From an uncultured Cloacibacillus sp. (GTDB lineage Bacteria > Synergistota > Synergistia > Synergistales > Synergistaceae), in contig URAG01000004.1 of assembly GCA_900545755.1 (NCBI GenBank), positions 1 through 57,800 on the forward strand: 57,800 bases of DNA. Reading direction: 5' to 3'. Below, in pieces: positions 1 through 7,994 of this stretch. Position numbers and translations under genes: made by a program. Every line of letters begins with the position of its first letter. Positions within the stretch are counted from its first letter, which is position 1. The notes under the pieces are model-generated. The model saw only the letters and a program-made list of their open reading frames with translations. It did not search any database and was not told the origin of the DNA.

Positions 1-1865
1 TCAAATATATCGTCGACACCTACTACCAGCTTGAGGTCGTCTCTTATCTGGTAGCGCAGACCGAGGCCGAGCGTCGTCAGGTTGTCCCAGCCGACCTCGC
101 CCTGCATGTCGTAGTAGTTCTCGCCTATATGGTGGAGCTCTGCGAATATCGTCCCGCGATCGTCCTTAAATATCTTATGGCTGACACGCAGCAGTGCCTC
201 CCACTCCGGTCTGTTGGGCAGAGGATCGTCGTACATATATCCTTGCGTTTTATTTTTCGCGTCCATCCACGTTGCGGAAAGATAGACATCCCATTTCCCG
301 CGCTTCACCGTTGCTTCAAGTTCTACGCCCGACACTTCGGCGTCCCCGATATTCACATATTGTGCATAGCGGGGATTCACCATCAGGTAGTCTATGAGAT
401 TTTCGGAATCGCGGTAGAAATAGGTCAGCTCGGCGCGTACCGCCGCCTTGGCGACCTCGCCTTCCCACGCGACGCCCACGTCGTACTGCGTGCCTTCCTC
501 CCATTTCAATCCGGTGTTTGGAACAATGAAAGCTCCGTCTCCATAGAGTTCATAGAGATTAGGCGCTCTGTTGTACGTTCCGCCTGTGAGCTTTGCGGTC
601 CACCCTTTACCGAACTTTTTAGTCAGAGCCGCGCCCCATGAAAACTCAGTCTGCCCGTCTGCCGAATTCCAGCGTATGACTGGCGTCAGCAGCAAGTCTC
701 CTGCCGAGTTAAGGCTTATCGTATCCTGGATCTGCCCGTTCCATGAATCACGCGAGTGATGGTCGCGCCCGCCGAACTCCCGTATTATGTCGCCGGTGGT
801 GGTCAGCTTCTCGTTGTAATAATTCCAGAGAAACTCCAGCATATGACGCTCGCCGATAGGCACGGAACCGTCTACGGCTGCTCCGAAGCGTTTCGTCTTG
901 TATCGGTTGTGCTGCTCGCCCCAGCCGCCGATTTTATCATGCGGGTCGTCGTATTCCTTGTCCTGATAAAGATACTCGAGCCTTAGCCCGTAATCCAAAT
1001 CGCCGAGCTTATCCCTTCGCGTCACGATAGCGTTCCACTGATCAGTAACCTGCGTCGCTCCGTGGACGCTGTCCGGCTTATCGGCCCCCGGGGCGGAATA
1101 GGGGAGCTCTCTGTCGTTGCGTTTCCAGCCCCCCTCTACCGTCCAATGTTCGTCGCTCCATTTCAGCATAACGTTTGAGTTTTTATAGCCGTTGTTCTGC
1201 CTGTCGGCGTCGTAATCGTCGGACGGCGTATAGGGCGTGTTGTTATCGTTCCAATAGCTGAAATCTCCGTCTGTGCGGTCAAAATTCGCAGATGCAAGCA
1301 GAGAGCCTCCGCCCAACGGCGAATTATAAGTGAATCCGCCTGTGAAACGTCCGAAAGAGCCTGCTCCGAGAGTTACGGATCCACCTGCCTTCTGCGGCGT
1401 AATGGTGACAATATTGATTACGCCGCCCATAGACGCCCCGCCGAAACGAGCTGGAATATAGCCACGGTAGACTTCGATTCTGTCCACATTTTCGACAGGT
1501 ATGGTTGAAAGGTCGACCGCCGATTCGCTGCCGAGGTTCATCAGCACGCCGTCCACATAGACGGCTACCTGCGAAGAGCTGCTTCCGCGTACAGTAGCCG
1601 TCGTATATGCGCCGCGTCCTTTCGCCTCAATTACATGGAGCCCCGGCACCTGTTTCAGGAGTTCGGGCAGATTCTTTTGCTCGCCCTTCATCTCCTGCGG
1701 TTTGATCACAGTAACTGTGCCGGGGGAAAGCGCCAATTTATCGTCTATGCCGTCCGCTATGCCGGTCACGTCGACAGTAGGCAGATCGACGGTCTCGTCG
1801 GCCGCTGCCGCACCGTATGCTGCGAGCAGAAGCGCAGCGGAAAGCGCGCAGATATATTTCCTCAT
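1..1865 (-). CDS. TonB-dependent outer-membrane receptor, probably cobalamin/corrinoid (BtuB-like); 3' end outside window
   Basis: About 621 codons are visible and the C-terminal end of the barrel lies off the left edge. Translation from the ATG at 1865 gives a signal peptide (MRKYICALSAALLLAAYGAA), a TonB-box-like LPTVDVTGIAD stretch, and then a plug domain with VPGLHVIE, TVRGSSSSQVAVYVDG, VDRIEVYRG and GGVINIVT, the usual signatures of TonB-dependent receptors. The barrel portion is rich in alternating aromatic strands. A GGAG ribosome site sits just upstream of the start. The gene is the last visible member of a minus-strand set led by a cobalamin riboswitch, so uptake of cobalamin or another corrinoid is inferred. 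The family resemblance is seen directly; the substrate is not. Confidence 0.88.
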   Translation of the reverse strand, partial: MRKYICALSAALLLAAYGAAAADETVDLPTVDVTGIADGIDDKLALSPGTVTVIKPQEMKGEQKNLPELLKQVPGLHVIEAKGRGAYTTATVRGSSSSQVAVYVDGVLMNLGSESAVDLSTIPVENVDRIEVYRGYIPARFGGASMGGVINIVTITPQKAGGSVTLGAGSFGRFTGGFTYNSPLGGGSLLASANFDRTDGDFSYWNDNNTPYTPSDDYDADRQNNGYKNSNVMLKWSDEHWTVEGGWKRNDRELPYSAPGADKPDSVHGATQVTDQWNAIVTRRDKLGDLDYGLRLEYLYQDKEYDDPHDKIGGWGEQHNRYKTKRFGAAVDGSVPIGERHMLEFLWNYYNEKLTTTGDIIREFGGRDHHSRDSWNGQIQDTISLNSAGDLLLTPVIRWNSADGQTEFSWGAALTKKFGKGWTAKLTGGTYNRAPNLYELYGDGAFIVPNTGLKWEEGTQYDVGVAWEGEVAKAAVRAELTYFYRDSENLIDYLMVNPRYAQYVNIGDAEVSGVELEATVKRGKWDVYLSATWMDAKNKTQGYMYDDPLPNRPEWEALLRVSHKIFKDDRGTIFAELHHIGENYYDMQGEVGWDNLTTLGLGLRYQIRDDLKLVVGVDDIF

Positions 1866-1890
1866 TTTTCAAATCTCCTATACTTGATTG

Positions 1891-1926
1891 GGGAGTTTGG
1901 ACGAAGCCGAGTCCGCCCAAACTCCC
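1891..1926 (-). other. Intercistronic stem-loop before the TonB receptor gene
   Basis: A perfect 10-bp inverted repeat (GGGAGTTTGG at 1891-1900 and CCAAACTCCC at 1917-1926, 16-nt loop) fills the gap between the Synerg-CTERM gene and the receptor start. There is no T-run after it on the minus strand, so it is more likely an mRNA-processing or stabilising element, or a weak attenuator, than a full terminator. Confidence 0.5.
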
Positions 1927-1936
1927 GGATCATAGC

Positions 1937-4372
1937 TTATCTGCCGCGCTTTTTCTTGTGCAGTGAAGATATCAGTGGCAATCCGGCAAGCAGCGCCAAA
2001 ATGCCGGCTCCCGCGTTGCATCCGCCGCCGCTGCCGCCCGACGATGCCGGAGGCGTCGACGGGTCTTCGGGGGTCGACGGATCCGTCGAGTCCGCCGCGC
2101 TGAGCCATACCAGCGTCACCGCGCTTATGACATCTCCGCCGGACTGGGCAAAGTCGAAATCGCTGTTGTCCTGGATATATAGGACCAGCTTATATTGTTC
2201 TTCCGCGTTTATGGCGTCGTCAGGCCTCATCACGGTATCGTCCATGCGCTGAAGCGTAAAACGCTTATTGCCTATTGCGTCTTTGTCTTCTGCATACGCA
2301 AAGAATTCTCCTGTGCCGTCCGGGCGCGTCACAATGAGATGGACATCGCTCACCGTCGCGGCGTTCAGCGCCTCGCCGCTTACGATAAGACCCGCCGCCG
2401 CCAGCCTCTCGGCGCTGCTTACGCTGAAAGCCATAACGGGCAGAGGCGTAGACGCGGTTATCGTCACTTGGTCGCGTTCTTCGGCGCTTCTGAGCGAGGA
2501 GTAAATAATGTCGCTGTTCAGGTAAAGGACGCCTGTCGAGCTTATTCTGAACGACGACGTCTCCGTGCCCGCGGCGGCGGCGACATCCTCCACCTCGTCG
2601 CTCGTAGTTCCGACGGGCTTCACCGCGTCGGTGTAGTTGGCAACCGCGTCTCCGGCGGGGATGAACCCGTCGATCTCAACGTCGTCCACTACGTCGCCCG
2701 TCACCGTAACCGAATCGGAGAATTGCCCGTCCGCCGTCGATACGGTAAACGTATAAGAATAAGCCTCTTCATGGCCGGTACGGAGGAATACGGACAGGCT
2801 GCCGTCCGCCAATGTTTCCGTGATGACGTCGTCTTCGGACGCAGCTCCGCCTACGCCGGACAGGGTCCAAACCAAATCGGCCGTTTCAGCGTCCGACGGC
2901 CTTACAGAGACTCCGAGCGTGACTTTTTCCCCTTCGCCGAGCGGTTTCTCTGCACCGTAAACGCTGATGCCTTCGACTGGAATCGGCGAAGAAACTATTT
3001 TCAGCACGCCCTCCAGGGAAACCGCCGTATCAAAATTGGATATATAGACGTTGGTTCCGCCATCGGTATGTCCGAGAAGGCCGGTAACGTCGGCTGAAAC
3101 TGCCGCATAGCAGACTTCGCCGGTTCCATCCTTCGCACGGACCGTAAGAGTGGACGTTCCCTGCCCGCTCACGATTTCAAGCGCGCTCTCGTCGACGCTC
3201 CAGTCATACGTGAGAGAGGAATGATCGGCGGTCGTCGGATAGGCCGTGATGCGTATGCTTCGCGTTTCGCCGCTCTTCATCGTCTTAAAGTCCTCCGTCT
3301 CCATAACCGCTGCGGCCACCGGAAGCAGAGCGGGGTCTGTGGTCCCGCCGGCCGGCTGGTCTCTGGTAGCGGAAAGCCAGTAACAATTCTGATAGCCGAA
3401 CCCGAAGGCCCCGACAATCCCGCCGGAACAGCCAGGTGCCCCCTCGACCTTCTCCGCGGCGGACACGTTGTCCGCCGTCACAAAGCTGTTAAAGCCTCCG
3501 AAGATACCGCCGGCGTCCATCGAAGAAATTATCGACTTGCTCAATACGACGTTATTGCGGACCTCGCCTTTGTACCAATGCGAGAAGCCGACGACGCCGC
3601 CGGCGTACCCGAAAGCGCCCGGCGTGGAGGTAACGCTGCCGAAAATTACGTTGTTGCTTATAATCGCATACGGGTTAGTCGAAGTCATATTGTCGCCCTG
3701 CGGGCCGCCGTTGAGCCCGGCGATTCCGCCGGTGTATCCTCTTTTCGAGCTTGTAGTGAGGACGTCGACGTCGGTAACGCAGTTTTCAATTTTACCGTCG
3801 GCCCATCCTGCTATGCCGCCGGCGCCCTCGCACTGCGAGGCGTTGACGCGGCCTTTAACGGTAAGGTTCCTCACTTCGCCTTTTATTGCGATATAGCCGA
3901 ACAACCCGGCTGCTTCCGTCTGGGTCGTCCCCTTATATATGTGCACATTCTCGCAAGTCTCTATAAGAAGGCCGGATATCGTATGACCTCCGCCGTCGAA
4001 AACTCCGTCGAATCCCTCGTCTTGCTGCGTTGCGAACGGCCCCATTCCGCTGGTCGTATAACTTAGATACCAACCGATCGGGCGCCATTCCTTGTTTTCA
4101 AGATTGATGTCGCGCGTCAGGAGTATATATTTTTCCGTTAAATTCGCTTTAGTTACTCCCCAGCCACGTTCGACGTTGACGAGCTCCGCAAGGCCGGCAA
4201 GCTCCTCCGGCGTGGAGATAAGGAACGGATTTTCTTTCGTACCGCGAGTGTCTTTGTAATCGTCGTACCACGACGTGTCGGGCGTCCATGCGTCCGCAAA
4301 AGCGGCCGAGACGGCGAAGAGGACGAAGAATACGGCCGCCGCCGCGACGCGCCTCAGTTTACTAAAATTCAT
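1937..4372 (-). CDS. GLUG-repeat, Ig-like surface protein with Synerg-CTERM sorting tail
   Basis: An 811-residue secreted protein. Residues 1-26 form a signal peptide ending AVSAAFA. The next ~320 residues start with DTSWYDDYKD and NPFLISTPEELAGLAELVN, followed by DGGGHTISGL and Gly-rich GLUG-type repeats (GGIAGWADGKIENC, GGIAGLNGG), which suggest a right-handed beta-solenoid. Two or more Ig-like segments follow (about 350-560). The C-terminus has a Pro/Ser/Gly linker, GGGCNAG, a hydrophobic stretch and KKKRGR, which matches the Synerg-CTERM sorting signal known from Synergistota. AAAGGAGG precedes the ATG. It is a paralogue of the upstream gene and lies 71 bp before the TonB receptor. Surface anchoring is inferred from the family; a role in corrinoid capture is inferred only from the shared riboswitch. 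Confidence 0.85.
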   Translation of the reverse strand: MNFSKLRRVAAAAVFFVLFAVSAAFADAWTPDTSWYDDYKDTRGTKENPFLISTPEELAGLAELVNVERGWGVTKANLTEKYILLTRDINLENKEWRPIGWYLSYTTSGMGPFATQQDEGFDGVFDGGGHTISGLLIETCENVHIYKGTTQTEAAGLFGYIAIKGEVRNLTVKGRVNASQCEGAGGIAGWADGKIENCVTDVDVLTTSSKRGYTGGIAGLNGGPQGDNMTSTNPYAIISNNVIFGSVTSTPGAFGYAGGVVGFSHWYKGEVRNNVVLSKSIISSMDAGGIFGGFNSFVTADNVSAAEKVEGAPGCSGGIVGAFGFGYQNCYWLSATRDQPAGGTTDPALLPVAAAVMETEDFKTMKSGETRSIRITAYPTTADHSSLTYDWSVDESALEIVSGQGTSTLTVRAKDGTGEVCYAAVSADVTGLLGHTDGGTNVYISNFDTAVSLEGVLKIVSSPIPVEGISVYGAEKPLGEGEKVTLGVSVRPSDAETADLVWTLSGVGGAASEDDVITETLADGSLSVFLRTGHEEAYSYTFTVSTADGQFSDSVTVTGDVVDDVEIDGFIPAGDAVANYTDAVKPVGTTSDEVEDVAAAAGTETSSFRISSTGVLYLNSDIIYSSLRSAEERDQVTITASTPLPVMAFSVSSAERLAAAGLIVSGEALNAATVSDVHLIVTRPDGTGEFFAYAEDKDAIGNKRFTLQRMDDTVMRPDDAINAEEQYKLVLYIQDNSDFDFAQSGGDVISAVTLVWLSAADSTDPSTPEDPSTPPASSGGSGGGCNAGAGILALLAGLPLISSLHKKKRGR

Positions 4373-4387
4373 GAAGAACAGCCTCCT

Positions 4388-6418
4388 TTACTTTCTGTCG
4401 CCGGAACGGCGCTTCCCAAGGCAGAAGAGAGGCGCGAGCGCCGCGAGCGAAAGAGCGCCGTAGCCGGCAGCGGAGCATCCGCCGCCCGAAGAACCGTGAT
4501 TCGGCTGATTCGGCTGACTCGGCTCATGTTCTTCGTCTGACGGCTGTGATTCCTGCACGTTCACGAGCACGTTTGCGCTGAGGCCGGTACCGTCGACCGT
4601 AGTTGCGGTCAGCCGGTACTGCGCGTCCGGCACGAGCTTTAAGAGAGATATTTTGACTTTCAAAGAACCGTCCACCGGCGTCACCTCGATGTCGTCCGCC
4701 GACGCGCCCTCGCCGGAAAGCGCTTCGAAGCTCCAGAGCAGCACCGGGTAAGAGGCTCCGTCGGACGGCGAAAGGATCGCCGTAACGACAGCGGAGTCCC
4801 CGACCGCGCCGAGCGTTATGGATTCGGCGTCGAGCGTCATGGAATCGAGCGCTATTTTTGTTACTGAGGCGAACGACGTCGGCGTCCATGTGTTTTCCCC
4901 GAGAAAGCCGCTGACCGAAGCGGTAACGTTCGCGTTACCGCCGCTAAGTCCGAGGATTTCCGCAGTCGCGTTTTCGTGGGAAAGCACGGTGATTACGTTC
5001 GTATCCGACGATCCCCAGGCCCATATAAGGTTGTCGGTTTTTTTCGTTTCCGACGGGAATATCATCGCGCTGACCTCAACCGGCCGATTTTCCGTCAGGC
5101 GCGTCGTCGGGGCGACGAGCAGCGACGCCGGGGTCAGCTCCGCTGCGTCGGAGACCTGCGTTACGGAATAATTGTCGCTGGGATCGATAGTGAAAGACGC
5201 CGCGTAGTCTGATTCTGGATACCCCTCTCCGACAAGGCGTTCGCACTGATACATTTTTAAGTTACTGACTTTGTCGCGGAGCGAAACCAACCCGCCGGCA
5301 TAGCCGCCGCCGGCGTTTATTTTCATTGACGCCGAGCAATGTTCGAGCACAAGGTCTTGACTCCTGGCTTTGACACCGACAATACCGCCTGCGTTGATGT
5401 AGGTATCGCCTGGGGTGGAAGAAGATATTTTTATGCTTCCTTCTGCGGAACAGCCGGAAATAGTCTGCCACTGTACGATGCCCAATATCCCACCCGCATT
5501 GTTCATTGTGCTTCCGTCTTCAGGATTAACATTACTACTTTGACTGCCAATTACATCTATGTCGCACGAGACGGCGCAGTTTGTGATGGCCGCCGAAGTG
5601 CCGCTGCCCCCTGCGATACCCCCGGCGGAGATTGGACCGGCGGCTATGGTGTTTTTTATTGTGCCGCGGAAATGACAGTTTTCTATCGCTTGGTTTGCGT
5701 AACCACAAATCCCGCCCATATTTATAGATACTTGATTGTTGGTACTGTTTGTATTATCTGTAGTTATGTCGGCATCGGCAAAGGTATTATATATCTTTAC
5801 TGAGGCGTTATAGCCGATTATTCCGCCGATACTCCCTTTCCTGTACCCCTTCACGCTGCCCTTAAAAGTACAGTTGCTTATGGGAGTGCTGGTCCTATTG
5901 CCGGCGGCGTATCCAACAAATGCCCCTACATAGTATTGACTGGGGATATCTCCGGCATCTTCCGGTGATATTGAAACATCTCCGATTATATTTAAATTCT
6001 TAATGTACCATGAACCTGATAAGGAAGAAAAGAATCCGTATCGATCTTTATTGGCGGCCTCGTTTTCAGCGCTTTTTATTGCGCCAAGCCCTGAAATTGT
6101 GTATCCCTGTCCGTCGAACGTCCCGCCGAAAGTACTGGCGTTTGTCCCGATGGCCGTCCAGTCTTTGCCGTTGAGGTCTATATCCGAGCCCAGCTGCACT
6201 GTCTTTTCGCTGAATTTTTCAGTCCCCTCGTTGACCAGCTTCGCAAGCCCCGCAAGCTGCTCAGCCGTTGTGATAGTGAAGGTCGTTTCCTCCGAGGCCG
6301 CGTCGTACCAGCTCGTGTCGGCGGAGTCTATCCAGTTTGCTGCAAACGAGCCGCTCGCCGCTGTAAAGACAATAGCCGCGGCAATAACAATGGCAGCCGT
6401 CCATCTTTTCGCAAGCAT
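4388..6418 (-). CDS. GLUG-repeat surface protein with Synerg-CTERM sorting tail
   Basis: A 676-residue protein if started at the ATG at 6418, which has AGGGG upstream and leads directly into the signal peptide MLAKRWTAAIVIAAAIVFTA, cleaved near SGSFAA. An earlier in-frame ATG at 6460 lacks this logic. The mature part begins DSADTSWYDAASEETTF and carries EQLAGLAKLVNEG, GGTFDGQGYTISGLG and several GLUG-like repeats (GGIIGYNASVKIYNTFADAD, GGICGYANQAIENCHFRGTI). Two Ig-like segments follow, then a Ser/Pro/Asn linker and the terminal GGGCSAAGYGALSLAALAPL with a basic end, a Synerg-CTERM tail. It is the first large gene after the minus-strand cobalamin riboswitch. No enzymatic motif is visible, so an adhesive, binding or scaffold role is the best guess. 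Confidence 0.85.
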   Translation of the reverse strand: MLAKRWTAAIVIAAAIVFTAASGSFAANWIDSADTSWYDAASEETTFTITTAEQLAGLAKLVNEGTEKFSEKTVQLGSDIDLNGKDWTAIGTNASTFGGTFDGQGYTISGLGAIKSAENEAANKDRYGFFSSLSGSWYIKNLNIIGDVSISPEDAGDIPSQYYVGAFVGYAAGNRTSTPISNCTFKGSVKGYRKGSIGGIIGYNASVKIYNTFADADITTDNTNSTNNQVSINMGGICGYANQAIENCHFRGTIKNTIAAGPISAGGIAGGSGTSAAITNCAVSCDIDVIGSQSSNVNPEDGSTMNNAGGILGIVQWQTISGCSAEGSIKISSSTPGDTYINAGGIVGVKARSQDLVLEHCSASMKINAGGGYAGGLVSLRDKVSNLKMYQCERLVGEGYPESDYAASFTIDPSDNYSVTQVSDAAELTPASLLVAPTTRLTENRPVEVSAMIFPSETKKTDNLIWAWGSSDTNVITVLSHENATAEILGLSGGNANVTASVSGFLGENTWTPTSFASVTKIALDSMTLDAESITLGAVGDSAVVTAILSPSDGASYPVLLWSFEALSGEGASADDIEVTPVDGSLKVKISLLKLVPDAQYRLTATTVDGTGLSANVLVNVQESQPSDEEHEPSQPNQPNHGSSGGGCSAAGYGALSLAALAPLFCLGKRRSGDRK

Positions 6419-6502
6419 ATATATAATTCCCCTTTCGTAAATACGTGTGCCATGACCCATTTTTCATATACGCAGGATATATAGCAATCAATTTGTATAC
6501 TT

Positions 6503-6550
6503 TTACGGGGGGAGGGGGCAAATAGTTTCCTTAGGCGGGCGTCTACTCAT
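6503..6550 (-). CDS. 15-residue Pro-rich mini-ORF in the riboswitch leader
   Basis: The ORF encodes MSRRPPKETICPLPP and is preceded by AGAAAGGAG nine bases before the ATG, a better ribosome site than that of the next gene. It lies between the riboswitch terminator and the first Synerg-CTERM gene. It contains two Pro-Pro pairs, one of them at the very end, a context that slows ribosomes. It could be a leader peptide tuning downstream translation, or a chance ORF. Confidence 0.4.
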   Translation of the reverse strand: MSRRPPKETICPLPP

Positions 6551-6612
6551 TGTTTTCAGCTCCTTTCTGTTTCGGCAAACAGCTTTATTGATAAGGAGCC
6601 TGAGAGACCATA

Positions 6613-6658
6613 CAAAAATTCGGAAGAGAGCGCTGCGTGCAAACGACTCTCTCCCGAA
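6613..6658 (-). terminator. Riboswitch-associated intrinsic terminator
   Basis: On the minus strand TTCGGGAGAGAG and CTCTCTTCCGAA pair as a 12-bp stem with one mismatch, followed by TTTTT. It lies about 90 nt after the cobalamin aptamer and before the first ORF, so it is the likely expression platform for transcription attenuation. Confidence 0.8.
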
Positions 6659-6749
6659 CTTATTTATGCAAAACAATACTGCGGCGCATAATAAAATCTT
6701 ATGCGGGAAAGCGTCGTTCCGCGCCCACTGCGCATCGCTGACTCTTAAT

Positions 6750-6890
6750 CTTCGGTAGGTCTTCTGGCTCTTGTTCATCCTACTCCCGCGCCTTCTCACC
6801 TTACGGCAATGACATAATGCGGTTTCGTCCCAATCACAGCATCAGGGGATGCCCCGGATTTCAACCGGATTCCCTAGCTCCGCAGATCGC
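6750..6890 (-). promoter_or_regulatory. Cobalamin riboswitch controlling the surface-protein/TonB receptor genes
   Basis: The minus strand shows the conserved cobalamin aptamer blocks in order: GGAGCTAGGGAATCCGG, GAAATCCGGGGC, CCCTGATGCTGTGATTGGGA, GGTGAGAAGGCGCGGGAG and AGAGCCAGAAGACCTACCG. Nearly the same blocks recur in the divergent riboswitch at 7378-7525. A promoter lies upstream and an intrinsic terminator downstream. Binding of cobalamin should switch the operon off (family knowledge). Confidence 0.88.
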
Positions 6891-6995
6891 TATAGATTTT
6901 TATTGAAGGTAAGACAGCGTATGGTTTATAAAGAAATATCTCCCTCCTTGTGTTCATACGTACAAAAAATCAATATACGCCAAAAACAGCTTCAT

Positions 6996-7023
6996 TCTAT
7001 ATCACTCCATTGCAGAATGTCAA
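6996..7023 (-). promoter_or_regulatory. Sigma-70-type promoter of the minus-strand cobalamin operon
   Basis: On the minus strand TTGACA (7018-7023) and TATAGA (6996-7001) are separated by 16 bp. Transcription would start near 6989, about 100 nt before the riboswitch aptamer. Confidence 0.7.
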
Positions 7024-7308
7024 TCTGACGCCGCTCGCCTATGCCGCGGCGTTTGGCTGCGCTGCGGTCATTGCATATAACATTGAAATCTAAAAACAAC
7101 CTATACTCTGACCGTATCCGCAGACTGACAGCCGCGCCGTTATAGGAGCGGAACAAACCGGCGGCTTAGCCGGCGTTCTGATTTTAAGGCGTCGTAATGA
7201 ACATCCGTTGTGACCGTGATAACTTTTTATACGGCATATCTTTAAATTATAAGATTTCATTCCCGTTTAACGACGAGCGTCGCCGCAGAAGCGGACCTCG
7301 GCGCTCGC

Positions 7309-7336
7309 TTGACATCGGCGCTCCCGATGTTATACT
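7309..7336 (+). promoter_or_regulatory. Sigma-70-type promoter of the MATE riboswitch transcript
   Basis: Perfect TTGACA (7309-7314) and TATACT (7331-7336) with a 16-bp spacer lie just upstream of the plus-strand cobalamin aptamer. Together with the promoter at 6996-7023 it forms a divergent pair driving two cobalamin riboswitches. Confidence 0.75.
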
Positions 7337-7377
7337 GAGTCTGCGCGGAGCGGCGTTCCGCGCGTTTGACAACTTGA

Positions 7378-7525
7378 ATAGACGCTGTGCGGAGCTAGGG
7401 AATCCGATGGAATTTCGGAGCGGCCCCTGCCACCGTAATCGGGACGAAACCGTGAGAGCCATTGCGTTTTTTGCGAGAAGGCGCGGGAGTAGGATGATCG
7501 AGAGCCGGGAGACCTGCCGCGCAGT
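7378..7525 (+). promoter_or_regulatory. Cobalamin riboswitch upstream of the MATE transporter
   Basis: Conserved aptamer blocks are present in order: GCGGAGCTAGGGAATCCG, a GGAATTTCGG arm, CCCCTGCCACCGTAATCGGG, GCGAGAAGGCGCGGGAGTAG and GAGCCGGGAGACCTGCCG. Its core closely resembles the minus-strand aptamer at 6750-6890, which suggests duplication or concerted maintenance. A terminator follows at 7607. Confidence 0.88.
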
Positions 7526-7606
7526 TTTGACACCGAGACGTGCAGCGGGCGCGAGAACTGTCCTTCGGCATAGACGAATCCGTCTTTCGTCATGTTCGCA
7601 TCAGCA

Positions 7607-7636
7607 AGGAACCGTTCGCGCGGTTCCTTTTTTTAT
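7607..7636 (+). terminator. Intrinsic terminator of the second cobalamin riboswitch
   Basis: AGGAACCG and CGGTTCCT form an 8-bp stem around TTCGCG, followed by a run of T. The position about 80 nt after the aptamer fits a riboswitch expression platform. Confidence 0.8.
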
Positions 7637-7810
7637 GCGCTCGCTTGCGTCGCGCCGTCGGGGGAGCTTTGACAAGCGCTTTGTCTGCGCGCCGTTTCTT
7701 GGCGGCGCGCGGCGGCTCACTCGCGTTCCCGGGAGGCGCTTTCGCCTGTACTTCCCGGGATATTCTTCAAAGTTACGGTTTTCTTTGCCGTGAGATGAAG
7801 AGTGATAAAT

Positions 7811-7941
7811 GTTACGGTTTGTCCGTAGCTCAAATTACCACACAATGCTGTGCTTTGAGACGCTCCCATCGGCCAAATGGGAGTATCCGTTTCTGCAGGC
7901 CGCCATAACCCCTCTTAAACGGCGGCCTGTTTTCTTCTTTT
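7811..7941 (+). promoter_or_regulatory. Chain of four stem-loops ending in a second terminator, MATE leader
   Basis: Four consecutive stems can be drawn: TACGG/CCGTA, CTCAAA/TTTGAG (enclosing CACA/TGTG), CTCCCAT/ATGGGAG, and CAGGCCGCC (7896-7904) with GGCGGCCTG (7921-7929) followed by TTTTCTTCTTTT. The last is a good intrinsic terminator. It sits 54 nt before the MATE start, beyond the riboswitch terminator, so there may be two attenuation points in one leader. I do not recognise the first three stems as a known riboswitch. The 170 bases between 7637 and 7810 show no other clear feature. Confidence 0.55.
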
Positions 7942-7994
7942 GTCGGGGGATCTGGCGTGCGCCGAAAGGCATATGGACGTAAAGGAATGGATCG

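Noticed and set aside
7540..7908. 122-codon plus-strand ORF in the MATE leader
   Set aside because: It runs through the riboswitch terminator and three stem-loops; the RNA structure explains the sequence better than coding.
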